Origin: Strigamia acuminata
Lineage: Eukaryota > Arthropoda > Chilopoda > Geophilomorpha > Linotaeniidae
Assembly: GCA_949358305.1 (NCBI GenBank)
Contig: OX442315.1
Location: forward strand, 21,168,427-21,232,426
Reading direction: 5' to 3'
Length of the DNA: 64,000 bases
Part shown: positions 1 to 10,617 of the stretch, in pieces
Numbering within the stretch: position 1 is the first letter of the stretch
Layout: each line of letters begins with the position of its first letter
The notes under the pieces: generated by a model
Database searches by the model: none
The model's input: only the letters and a program-made list of their open reading frames with translations
What the model was told of the DNA's origin: nothing
Translations under genes and position numbers: made by a program

Positions 1-13
1 GTCGACCGTGCGC

Positions 14-2498
14 ATGGACAAGTCGTCGCAGCTCACCATTAACTGTGCCGTATCTCCGTCAGGTGGCTGTTGGCGTTCGTATTGGATTGCCGTCCTCCTC
101 TTGCTCGTGCCCGCTCTTACCATGTCAGCTCCAGTGCCCACGACGCCCAAATGGGTCAATCCGTGCGGTGTCAATCCCGACCAAGTGCTGGGGTCTTCCG
201 AAAGCGAGATCGAGATACCACCTATGAAACCTCATGAACTCTTCAACAATATCGCCCTGCAGGCGTTGCTAGCCAAGGAACACGCCGATGCTGTTATCGC
301 AGAATTTGTAAGTAACAAAACTCTCTTATCGTTTTTTCTCAAATAATAATTCAATGAATCACTTGTTGCTTTAGAACTCTTTTCTGTCAAATAAAATCTA
401 AATCCTTTTTTTCTTCTTTTTTTTTTGCTTTTGCCTTTTACAATCGCTCGTTTATCTCCTTCATCCTTGTTTATTCACGTCACTTGACCGATTGCTCTAG
501 TAGCGATGTCGACTGGCATGTTCTTGTTCTTTGTATAAGTTGCTTTATCATCGCCTTTCACCCAACTAAGTTGAAGGCCAGCACGCGGCGCGTGACTGTT
601 CTTCTCACCTTTCTCTTCACTTTTGTTCCCTCCTCTCTCTCTCCCCCTCGTCTATCCAATATATATATATATATTTTAAATTATAACTTTTTAATATACT
701 GAAAATTACTATTCAAAGTTTGAATAGAAAAGCGCCCGGTTTAGTTTTGTTTATTCAAATGAGCGAAGGGCGAGAAAATGTGTAAATGAAGTGACGACGT
801 ATAGATGCACTATGTAATTTGCATAGTGTGATGTAAACAAAGGGATAATTCGTTGTAACGAGAGTCCATACTAGCTGACCTACAAACGCTGCACATTTCT
901 CGAGGGCATTTTTCAATTTTTTTTTTCTTCTCTCGTCTGTCTTCAAGGGCAAGTTTGTCTCTGAGGTCACGGACAATCGGTTTTGCATGTACGCAACCGT
1001 AAACGCGTGAAAAAGGGGGCGTGGAGCTTTAACACGTAGTATTGGCCGTCGACCTCATTGCTCAGTTAAGTAGGCAAAATACACTACAATAAAAATGTGT
1101 TCTCGAGTTTTATATCGAGGCATCAATTCTACACCTATGGGCGCCACTACGTCCCGCCACAGTGATCGCAGCAAACTTGAAGTGTTGTGAAGAAAAACGA
1201 AAGAAAATAAAAACAAAAAATAAAAATAAAAATGCAACTGTAGTTCGGGTGAATCGATCCAGGATGCATGCATACACTTTTTTTTCCAGTGTATTTAATG
1301 AACGCCCACGCATCGAAGCGCCACCATGACCTTGGACTACTGTGATAGTCAGTAGCCAGACGTTAAAAGCTCTCCCTTTCCAGCCGGCTCTTACTATACA
1401 TAGTCCTTGAAAACATCATTTCAACCTTGATTTTTCCCGCCAAATTTATGATAACAATAGCGTTATAAGCGAAACAAGTGATTCACTCTACCTTCCACTA
1501 TACAAAGAGAAATAATTGTAAAAAATAAATATTTTTTAAGCCTAAATTGAATTTATTCTAATTTTTTTTGTTGTATTTTTGTTGCTTTTAATAGGTTATG
1601 GATGCATTTCGGGATCCACATTTCCCTACGTATTCGACAGACCTGCATTACGATTGGCTTCCTCATCCGTCACGTCCAAGCCCACAAGATCTGGATACAC
1701 TTCAGGTGAGATTTTTGTATCTATTGAGCAGGATCTTCCCCGTTATGAAATCAAGTTCCTTCTTGGTCTGGCCTCAATTTTTTTTCCCCTACCTTAACTG
1801 CGTCCGGGCAGGATTCATCTGCCGGTGTTACATCATCGCATTAAAACGAGTTATTACTTGTCTTTAACGCAGCTATTATGAATGCAGAGAAGGAAAGAAA
1901 AACAAATGTATTAAGTGGCGAGTCCGTTCGTGCTTCGCTGCATTCCGCCACTGTAATGCAACGAAGCCCACCCGGATTGACCTTGGGGTTGCTTTTGATG
2001 TAGACAGTGGGGGAGTAGGAAATTATTAGTCACACTTGTGTATTGTAATATTACTCATTTACCTGTGAGTGAATCATCGCGTGTGTTTTGTGTGCTTTTA
2101 CCTTTTTTATAAAAGGATGTTTTTTTTTCTATTTATTTTTATTAAAGATCGAAGCAGCGTTGAGACAATCCTACGAAACACTGCAACATTATGCTGTTGG
2201 ATTGGAGCAACTTGTGATGGATCAAATACTTCACGGGGGTGATTTTCTTGACCATTTTCGGCAACTGGAAGGCAAACTGCGTCAAGTATTGTGCGAATTG
2301 CAGCTAGCTATGATCGAGATGAAAATCAAACAAAATCCAGACGTGCAACGCATCATCATGGCACATCAGTACCGAGATTTAGACAGTAAAACGGCGAGAG
2401 ATCTTCGCGACTGGATCGTACTTCGTGATTACATCGGGGCACTTGACTTTGTCTCCACCATCTTCTCGCATTTCAAAACCAAAGCTGCAACATCTTAA
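14..2498 (+). CDS. Candidate four-helix cytokine (CNTF/CLCF1/IL-6-like), 3 exons
   Basis: Exons 14-307, 1595-1705 and 2148-2498 join with both introns in phase 0 to give about 251 residues. The frame is open to the window edge, so the 5' end may be incomplete; ATG at 14 is the first in-frame Met seen. A hydrophobic stretch at residues 24-38 (IAVLLLLVPAL) followed by small residues looks like a signal peptide after a long n-region. The mature part holds four long amphipathic stretches: A about 70-98, B 131-160, C 168-197, D 210-245. The B-C junction (DQILHGGDFLDHF) and the D helix (RDWIVLRDYIGALDF) resemble the CNTF/CLCF1 pattern. There are only two mature cysteines. Seen: secretion signal, helix pattern, phase-0 introns. 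Inferred: a cytokine ligand, perhaps for a Domeless/gp130-type receptor. It could be another helical secreted protein. Confidence 0.6.
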
Positions 2499-3850
2499 GG
2501 AGGGGAGGGAAAAATGGAAAGGAAAACGAGTAATTCCAGTAAAATTAATTGTTAGACGTTATGTCTGCTTGATGACAATGGGGTCGTTTTACAATTTGGC
2601 GCCAGACGTTTGTCGTGTCTCTTTCCCCCATTGACGTTGAAAGAGGCTTTTAAACGGAGGAGTCTCCTTACTCAGGGTGACATTGCCGAGCCTCCAAGCG
2701 GTGTGATGTAATTTATTTTTATCTGTGATATAATTTATTAGTCTTGTTTATTATTATTTTTTCCTTTCTGTAGGGTATTTCTATATTTAATAATGAGTTA
2801 AACGGGTTATGTGGCGTTTTAATGCGCCTCTCGCGAGTCACAGAAAAACCGGACAATTGTGACGTTATTTGTTCGTTTTAATTGATTAATTCCTAATTTT
2901 TCATGATTTTTAAAAAGAAAAAAGAAATTAGAAAAAAATAACTTGCCACTTTATAATTTATTTATTATTATTATCATAATAAATAGGTACTAAATTGTTA
3001 GTCAAGATAAGCTCACGTGTATATTTGTATAAAGTTTAAAAAGAAATGGGCAGGTCCTTAATACATGTGGCCACACTGTAACTATTCTTAATATTAGGCA
3101 AATGTTCCATGCATTGTTTCATATATATTGTAAATGACGAATCTCATCCTTAATCTTAATTTTAATTTTAGTTTTTTTGTTTGTGTTTTTTTATATGTAT
3201 TATTCCTATACTTAAGTGTTTTTCTAAGTTATTTATTTTTTTTAAATTATTTGTCTGAAAGCAGCTAGGACAGGTGCAAATATTAAGTGTATTACAGGTA
3301 GATAAGATTATACGCATTATATTAGTTGAATTACTATTGCTACTTATTAACGATTATTATTATGTCATTATTAATTCTTATCAATTTATTTAATTATCAA
3401 CTTCAATTTCATTCATTTATAATTTCACAGTCATTTGTTTTTAGCTTGAGATAATGTGCCTTATTATAGTTCGTATGTCATTAATTTATTTAATTGAAAA
3501 ATAAATGAAAATAATTGTTTGATTCAAGTATCATCATATCTAATATTATCCTACTACGGGCATATTTCGAGGCGATGATGCAAGTTATTTGTATTGAAAA
3601 CTGCAAACGATAACAATAACTCGCAAGTGCCAAGCCGAGTTGGGATAAGGAAAAACCCAAGTGCAGGTACGCTATGCTGCCGCAGTTAATCGCTGTACTT
3701 ATAAACTCCCACGGAGCCTTTTTGATAACTGCTAATTGCTGATTTGCTGCAATTAAAATGTGACGTTGAGATTTTAAATGGCACAGAAACTGTATCGCCC
3801 CCGCCTTTACCTAAAAAGGAAGAAAGGAAGAAGAAAAGAAAGATGTTGTG

Positions 3851-3875
3851 AAATAAATAAATAAATAAATAAATT
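3851..3875. repeat. (AAAT)n microsatellite
   Basis: About six uninterrupted AAAT units lie in AT-rich intergenic DNA. This is a simple repeat with no sign of function. Confidence 0.9.
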
Positions 3876-4729
3876 TAATTTTGAATAAAACGATTAAGTT
3901 TTGTGGTTTTAAATTTTAAAGCTTGAGCAGACTCACAAGGTCAAAGATCTTGTTGAGCGTGCGTTCCCCGAACCCATTCTTGGTTGAGATAAATCAAAAT
4001 GACAACATACAGACGTAATCACTGCCGCAGCGCCTTGAGTGGCCAATGGCTTTTTTTTAGTGTTAGCGGCCAGTCGAGTAAATGACTTATAACAAACTTT
4101 AGTGAAAAATTACAAAGAACGCTGCACCTCGACTAAGGATGTGTTTTGTAATAAAAATGGAAAAATATGGAGCAATTTTTATGATACGTTCTGCTTTTGT
4201 GACACGAACCGAGAAATGGCGGGAAACAGGCGAATGGCGGCGCCACTCAATGGACAGCTGTGCATTATAAAGTTATAAAAAGAAGGGGAGAAAATCATTG
4301 CAGCCAGCTATCATTGGCATCGCAATTAAGATGGTTTAAGGCTTTGGTAATAAATTTACAGGCGAGAATTTGGAAAGTTATTGACGAGACTGAAAATCCA
4401 TCAAAAACAGTCCAAATGATTAGGTAGCTAAATTAATGTTAAAAATTATCACTTCCAAGTCTGTCTAAAGCACCAACTGGGTCCGACTCGAGAGGATTTA
4501 GTCCCTCGTAAAACTTTTATGTGCTCTCTGTTTTAAAAAAGAAAGAAAGGAAGAAAAAATAAAGGGATAAAAAACCCTCCCAATTCGAGGGACGCTTGCT
4601 CTGTAATTATTGCGCACCACGGTCCCTTCTTAACTCATGCGCGAACGCGAATAGAAAGTTAGAAACATTCGGTATGACTTCTTTTTTTAATATAAAATTT
4701 TGCAAAAAAGCACTAATTCAACTCTGAGA

Positions 4730-4793
4730 ATAAATAGATAAATAAATAAATAATATAAATAAATAAATAAATACATAAATACATAAATAATAC
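4730..4793. repeat. Imperfect (AAAT)n microsatellite
   Basis: A 60-bp run of AAAT units is interrupted by GATA, ATAT and ACAT variants, a typical decaying simple repeat in the 3' flank of the minus-strand cytokine-like gene. Confidence 0.85.
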
Positions 4794-5225
4794 TTATATA
4801 ATGTCTGTTTAGGTTCAGTTTCGGTATTATTACGTATTTAAAATCACAATTCTACTATTTTTATCCAAAACAAAAATAATAAATAAAATTTTAAACTAAC
4901 AGATTTTCATTTTTGTTTATAGTAGTAATATTAAGAATAAATAAGGAAAAATAAATAACGAATAAATAAGAGAAAAATGTTGATGACATTATAAAACACG
5001 TGAATCGCTGCATCGCTACCAGCGCGACGTCTGGCGATTATCTGTATAATAGATATCACTAATTTATATTATGTATAAACCATTGGTCGAGTAAAAGTCC
5101 ACGCCTCCACGATGGTTAATAATTATATCACAGACTTCAATCGTTGTGCGGTGAATCATTTTGGAATACCTCGAGTTGAATCCAGCTCAACTTCGGCTAC
5201 AGTTCGCTTTGCTATTCTGCACCCG

Positions 5226-6885
5226 TTAACATGGCTGATCCCTCCTTTGCAAATGGTCTCTTATTTCTTTCGCTTTCGCTTCTAGATTTTTCAGAACCAT
5301 ACATTCGTGGCTTTGCACCACCGTGTCGTTCTCTAACGGGCTGGGTAACGCCGGTTGGCTTTCCAAGATTGTAAGTACGTCTTGTTTGGCCGTTTCATTG
5401 TTCTCGTACCAATAACCGCCGAAAGAGCAACCCATTTGCTGCTTAGTTGTCAAAATACTAATGTTTAATAAAGAAATAAATGAAATGAGTAAACGATTCT
5501 TAACACTTTGCTTCGTTTTGAACTCACCCGTAGGAGCAGCGCATATTCTGCACGTATCTCACTAACCTACATCATTGAAAAATAAAGTTAAAGTTAGCAA
5601 AATAAAGTCAAACCTTTTTAAAATATATGATTTTTAAACCTACTTTTTGTATAGATTGAAGAAACTTTTGTCTTTGTGTGAATAGGAAGATTGAAGCGTA
5701 TCGATGATGTGTTCCAAAGCAACGTAGTAATGTACGATTGACAGATACGCATCTTCAGATGACCAACACTGGTTATTATAAAAATAAATAAACGTTTTAG
5801 AAAAACAGTCCAAAAAATATGCAAAATTATTCAAATTTACCGAAATATTATCATCTGTGGACGGAGAAATAGTTGCGGTTGGAAAATTGCACAAATTGAT
5901 TGCATTAATGCCCTGCAACGAATGAAAAGAGTTGAAAACACTTGAAACTGAGTAGAGTTTTGTGACTAATTTTAGTTTACAGATTCTTTCGAGCTATTTT
6001 GATTAGTTATCTCGTTTCCTTTTACTCGATCATATCCTGTTACTTTTACAATTTATATATACCCCAACTTTTGCCCTAGCACTACGCAAGTTAACGTTTA
6101 ATGTTTAAAATAAATGTAAAGTAACTCACCCTTTCTTCTCTCAGTTTATCAATGGTGTCAATGATTTGAACGATGACTACGGTTCCGTTTTCGCACTCCT
6201 CGTCGACTTTGAATGGAGTAGACGATGAAAGTTCTGGCTCCAAATATAATGGGCATATGACACTCATGTTGGCTATTAACCGATCGGCAATGTCGTTGCA
6301 TAATTCTCCATTAAACATGCATAACTTTTCGTTTTCGGTGGCCGGTCGATTCAGAGGACTCGCGAAAAGAACTCCCGTGCAAATACTGCTCACGATCATC
6401 ATAACTGTGGGGAAAAAAATTAAAGAATTAAATATAGGTGTGAAAAAAATTTAAAAGCTTACAAATAGATGTTACGCTACGCGCCAGCACTTATTTTTAC
6501 ATTTTCCGACCTGAATTGTCTATAAAAACCGCGGAAAAAAGTTGGTGCGCGTAGTCATTACGCAATAGCCTCGCCAAGCGGGTGTCGAGGCGCAGTTTAA
6601 GACGCGAGCGATCATTTAAGGATGTATTCCCATTTGTAGCTAACGCAGTTACCCATAAATGAAATGTGATTGCCACAGTCGGGCGAGACGGGCCTTGACC
6701 GTGGCCGGTGCAGAGCGATCGCGGCATGCGAGGTTGATGGCATACCGGGATACCCCCCTCCTGCATCGTTGCCACCGCAGCTGTGCGGCTGAGCCAGAAA
6801 TAAACTGTTGCTGCTGCAGGAGAGCGCAGTAAGCTGTGAAACAGGCCAGCACGTGGTTTATCTTACCGAAAGATCTTCCAGACAT
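5226..6885 (-). CDS. Candidate long-chain four-helix cytokine, 6 coding exons
   Basis: Coding exons on the minus strand are 6867-6885, 6130-6404, 5841-5912, 5644-5768, 5528-5561 and 5226-5438, giving about 245 residues. The 19-nt first exon encodes MSGRSF and ends in phase 1 inside the signal peptide (VMMIVSSICTGVLFAS); introns 2 and 3 are phase 0. A tiny first exon splitting the signal peptide in phase 1 is typical of vertebrate IL-6, LIF and CLCF1. Helix-forming stretches lie at about 30-57, 124-150, 154-178 and 219-242; the last (ECMVLKNLEAKAKEIRDHL) resembles an IL-6-family D helix. Five N-glycosylation sequons and nine mature cysteines fit a secreted protein. The 34-nt exon 5 was chosen because it alone keeps the frame. 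The last acceptor is a tandem NAGNAG, so its start could be 5438 or 5441. Function is inferred; I recognise no named orthologue. Confidence 0.58.
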
Positions 6886-8790
6886 GTTGGCTGACGATAA
6901 GGTTGAATAGGTGGCGGTCTGAGAAACTGATTGGTTTGTACGCTAGACTCAACAACAACAGAGATGTAAAGCATGGATTGATAGACATCCTTATATATTA
7001 AATTTTATTGGTATACGGGGGAAATTTAACCGTACTCTAAAGTATGGGAGTGTCTGTTACGTGACGTCAAACGTTTCGGAAGTGTGGAAACTGGAGAGAG
7101 GGAATAAGTATTTCCACCTTAAGTGCGCGCCTAGGTTGGGAAACCCTTGGAGACATAGTTGACAGTTGACGTGTTTAACCTCAAACACAACAAAAAATGA
7201 ATGGGGAAAATAATAGGTTAGATAGGTTGGGGTAGTTGGTGACGTAGAGTCATCGAAATTTCAGAACTTAATCCCAATTGCGGATCTGATAAGTCAAGTC
7301 TGAAGTGTTTTGTTGAGATGTGGAAAAGTAAACTAATTGGTTAAGCGAACAAGTAATTAATTTAAAAAACGTGAACGACGTGTAAAAACGTCATTCGAAC
7401 TATTTTCGTACGAGATTGCACTTGCAACTGTGAAAATTAATTAAAACACATACAACGCGAAACTTTTGTTTTCAACGATTCGTTTCGGTTGAATGTCATC
7501 GCGAGATGACTGAGCATTTTATTCGTCTTCATTTACATCAGCAGGTGTCCGTGTCCTACTTAGCAACGTCTTCGGTTCTAAGAAAAACACAACTGTCCCT
7601 TTTCGATTGAAAGACTCGAACCTGGCTTTTCCTAGACTTGCAAATAATTGGCACAATATTGCAGGCTTTTCCCAAACCTCGCGTATTGTGTATACGGATG
7701 TTTATGGTTTATTTTCGGATTTTTTATTTATGTACTTGATTTTCCATACAAATAAATAGTAAGATGATTGATCGCAATCAATAGGAAGTGAACGGAAAGC
7801 GATAAGATAAGTGAGCTCATACGAATGTGGCCTATGGATTAATCAGCCTGATAAATTGACTGTGATGTTTATCCCCAGCCCCCTCCCATGGGGTTTCCTC
7901 TGTCTTCATCCGGAGTCTCGAGTCTCGACAGTGGACCCGGATAAGGGAGGTGTTGCAGTTTCCGCTCGTCACTGATAGTAGGCGCTTCCGACTGAGGGGA
8001 TTTTGTCAAATACGTCATTTAATTGTAAATTTCTTAGGTATAGTGTTTGTTTTACTGCTGATTTTCTATGCAATATGGAAATTTGTCGTACGTGTTACGT
8101 TATGAATTAACTCATGCAAAACCAGTCTGAACGAGTTTACAGTTTGGCGACTTTTTTCATTTCAATTTTCATCTGTGCTTTCCTGTTGTCTTTTGTGATT
8201 TGAGACGCGTTTAGTTTACGTGCAGGGCGGAAATGTCTCAAATTTCGTTGTCTCACTTCATAGTTACGAAATACGTTGGCTTTCTGTGTGGTTCGGAAGT
8301 TGAAGATGTTCCAATCTCTTCCGAATTATATTTCATTTTGATAATAAATAAACCGTTTTGATAAAAAAAATTAATTTTAAATAAATAAATAAATAGATAA
8401 ATAAATAAATAAATAACTAAATAACTCAATATTACTTTTCTCCTTCCAAATTTACGTTATTTTTTTCTTCCGGTTTTTACGTTTTAAAAGAAATCGTACT
8501 ACCGTACATAATTTTCCATTAAATTAAAAAAAAAACTTCCGGAGTAAGCAGAAAACATCCGCTGGACATTAATTTCCCATTTTACTATGTCAATCGAATT
8601 CACGTTCGTCATCCGGTAAATGATTTTGAGATTACGGAGAGGTGAAACTTATCAGGAATTCCGTAGTGTGAAGTCAGGTAAGCAATTTACTTTTGTATAC
8701 CATAATTCATTTTTAAAAAAATACAGAAATCAATGTAAAGATTTGTATAAGAATTGTGGAATTTATTGTGTAAGTCAAAATTAAACATTT
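6886..8790. other. Upstream region of the minus-strand cytokine-like gene
   Basis: About 1.9 kb without a supported exon lies between the start codon of the cytokine-like gene and the 3' end of MAK16. It should contain the cytokine promoter and the MAK16 3' UTR. A TGACGTCA-type element lies near 7062 (acgtgacgtcaaacg), and an interrupted AAAT repeat at about 8379-8426. Nothing else was recognised. Confidence 0.5.
8379..8426. repeat. (AAAT)n microsatellite
   Basis: Consecutive AAAT units carry a GATA and two ACTA interruptions, in the region downstream of MAK16. Confidence 0.85.
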
Positions 8791-9978
8791 TTAAAATTTA
8801 AGCTTTTTTGACGTACTCGGTCCTTCCGTCTGCATCTCGTACTCGATTTTTACTTTTGCTTTTCTTGTCGCCACATCTTCTTCCTCGTTCTCTGAAGCGA
8901 CTTCTTCAATATCTGACAAATCACTTTCTTCAAAATCGTCAGCCGCTACGTATTGAACGTTCCCGTTATCCTATCAAAATTAATTCAAATTATCATTTTT
9001 TTTTTTTAAAAAAACTATTTAAAATACTAATATTAATTTACATCGTATTCCATTTCTTCTTCTTCATCTTCTTCAACTTCACTTTCACTTTCTTCCTCAT
9101 TATCCAATGCTTTCTCAAACGCCATAAGAGGGAAGTTGTATATATCACCGTACTGAAAAAATTGACAAATGATTAAAAATTCACGTAATTTTGAAATCAA
9201 TATTTTACCGTTCCCTTCTTCAGTCGATCCAACAGTTCTTTTTCTATCGTCGTTTCCAATTTAGCAGCTACGAGAGCTTTTTCTTCTCTTCTTTTTTCTC
9301 GTCGCTCAATTTTCCTTTGGAGAGGAACTAATTTCTTCCTTTTTGAATTGAAAACAGTTAATTAATATTTTTTTTTTCTTAATTGTAGAAATCGCAATTC
9401 ACTTACTGTCGCTTCAGTTTCAATTTTCTCATTCGTATGAGATTTTGGGTTATTTTTAAAAACCTTTGTTTACATTTTTGACGAACAAAAAGTGGCCAAT
9501 AAATCAAGTTTTCATTAATTTGTCGTAAAGCAGTTTCCACATTCCTCGATAATTTCACTTTTTCCCATAATCTATCTGGAAAAGCTGCTCTTTCAATCGT
9601 CTTCATATATAAAAACAATATTCCTGCAAAACAGTTAACATTAAGATTACATTATTGACCTTTTTAAAACCTTTTTATTTACCATTTTCCTCTCTTATCG
9701 TTGCATACTGACTGTTTGCTAACGGACAAGACGCACGATTGCATAAACCAGTCAAGTTATATTCATTTCTACAAAATCTCCCGGTTTTTGTACTGTCAAG
9801 TAAAACGTATTAGTATAAAAAAAGAATCAGTTGACAGTCGACATTTCTTACTTCACTTTGTGTGAACAAAAACTTGAATTTATTATACTCCAAATAACCT
9901 ATAAAAAAAGTGATAACTTAGTTACGGTAATTACGTACATAAAACAATAAACAGTAAACTTACATCATCGTGCTGCAT
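8791..9978 (-). CDS. MAK16: MAK16 ribosome biogenesis factor
   Basis: Seven coding exons (9964-9978, 9852-9898, 9683-9792, 9407-9623, 9209-9338, 9042-9152, 8791-8970) encode about 269 residues. MAK16 is a nucleolar protein of pre-60S particles needed for 5.8S/25-28S rRNA maturation. The start MQHDDVIW matches the conserved N terminus. Conserved blocks follow: [20 protein letters not shown], with the family's cysteines, then [20 protein letters not shown] and [19 protein letters not shown]. The highly basic [13 protein letters not shown]-type helix and the acidic Glu-rich C terminus are also typical. Length is close to other animal MAK16 proteins. It is transcribed divergently from RNF145. A short spliced upstream ORF may precede it at 10156-10250. 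Confidence 0.95.
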
Positions 9979-10617
9979 TGTATTGGCTTTTTAACACATG
10001 CGACTTCTAGCCACACCGCACCACCATATTGGAAAATTATAGTATCGAAGTTTACAATTATAAAAAAAATTCAAATAACCACAAATATATTATTATAATT
10101 ATATTTAAATTTAATAAATAATTAATATTTCATTACTAACAAAAAATAACTTTACCTGTTTCTTGAAAATTCGAACATCGAAGGATCGGAGCAAAAGAGG
10201 CAGATATCTCTAAAACCCGACACCAAAAATGTGTCCACAGCGGTGTTCATTTCTGAATCGTAAAAATGTTTTATATTTTTTTCAAATAAAGTATCATTGA
10301 AGCTTGAAATAACTTAGCGATTTTTGTTTTAAGTTTTTCCTGTTGTTAAATCTGTAAAACATTCAGATTTCCCATATTCCGTTACAAACAAACAACCGTA
10401 ATGTTGAATCAGAAAATATGACAGCTCCTTACACAAACCTACAATTTATGACGTCAGTATGAAAATCGCCCAGGATCTTTAATTTATAGACGTGTTGTTC
10501 ATAACATTACATTTCCAGTTCAGCCAGCCAACGTGACCTATTCCAGGGCTCGGTGACTGATTAAATTGTCTTCCCACTATGTACACTTGGAATTAGTTGT
10601 CACCCGTGAACCAAAAT
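9979..10617. promoter_or_regulatory. Shared divergent promoter region, MAK16 / RNF145
   Basis: This 640-bp stretch separates the start codons of MAK16 (-) and RNF145 (+). On the minus strand an ATG at 10250 opens about 31 codons and ends at a good donor (GTAAAG after 10156). This could be a 5' UTR exon with an upstream ORF for MAK16, or an exon of an unrecognised gene. A CRE-like TGACGTCA lies at about 10448. Confidence 0.45.

Larger units (their letters stand above)
2499..5225. other. AT-rich 3' flank between the two cytokine-like genes
   Basis: No convincing coding exon is seen on either strand. The stretch is very AT-rich and contains several AATAAA-type signals (for example near 2979 and 3500) that could end the upstream transcript. 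It also has two AAAT microsatellites. It separates the stop codons of the two convergent cytokine-like genes, so it should hold both 3' UTRs. Confidence 0.6.

Noticed and set aside
3851-4793. Regularly spaced AAAT arrays as a possible CRISPR-like or satellite structure
   Set aside because: Simple 4-bp microsatellites without spacers.
8808-9176. Plus-strand open frame at the MAK16 end
   Set aside because: Reverse strand of the acidic MAK16 C terminus and an intron; the minus strand carries conserved MAK16 sequence.
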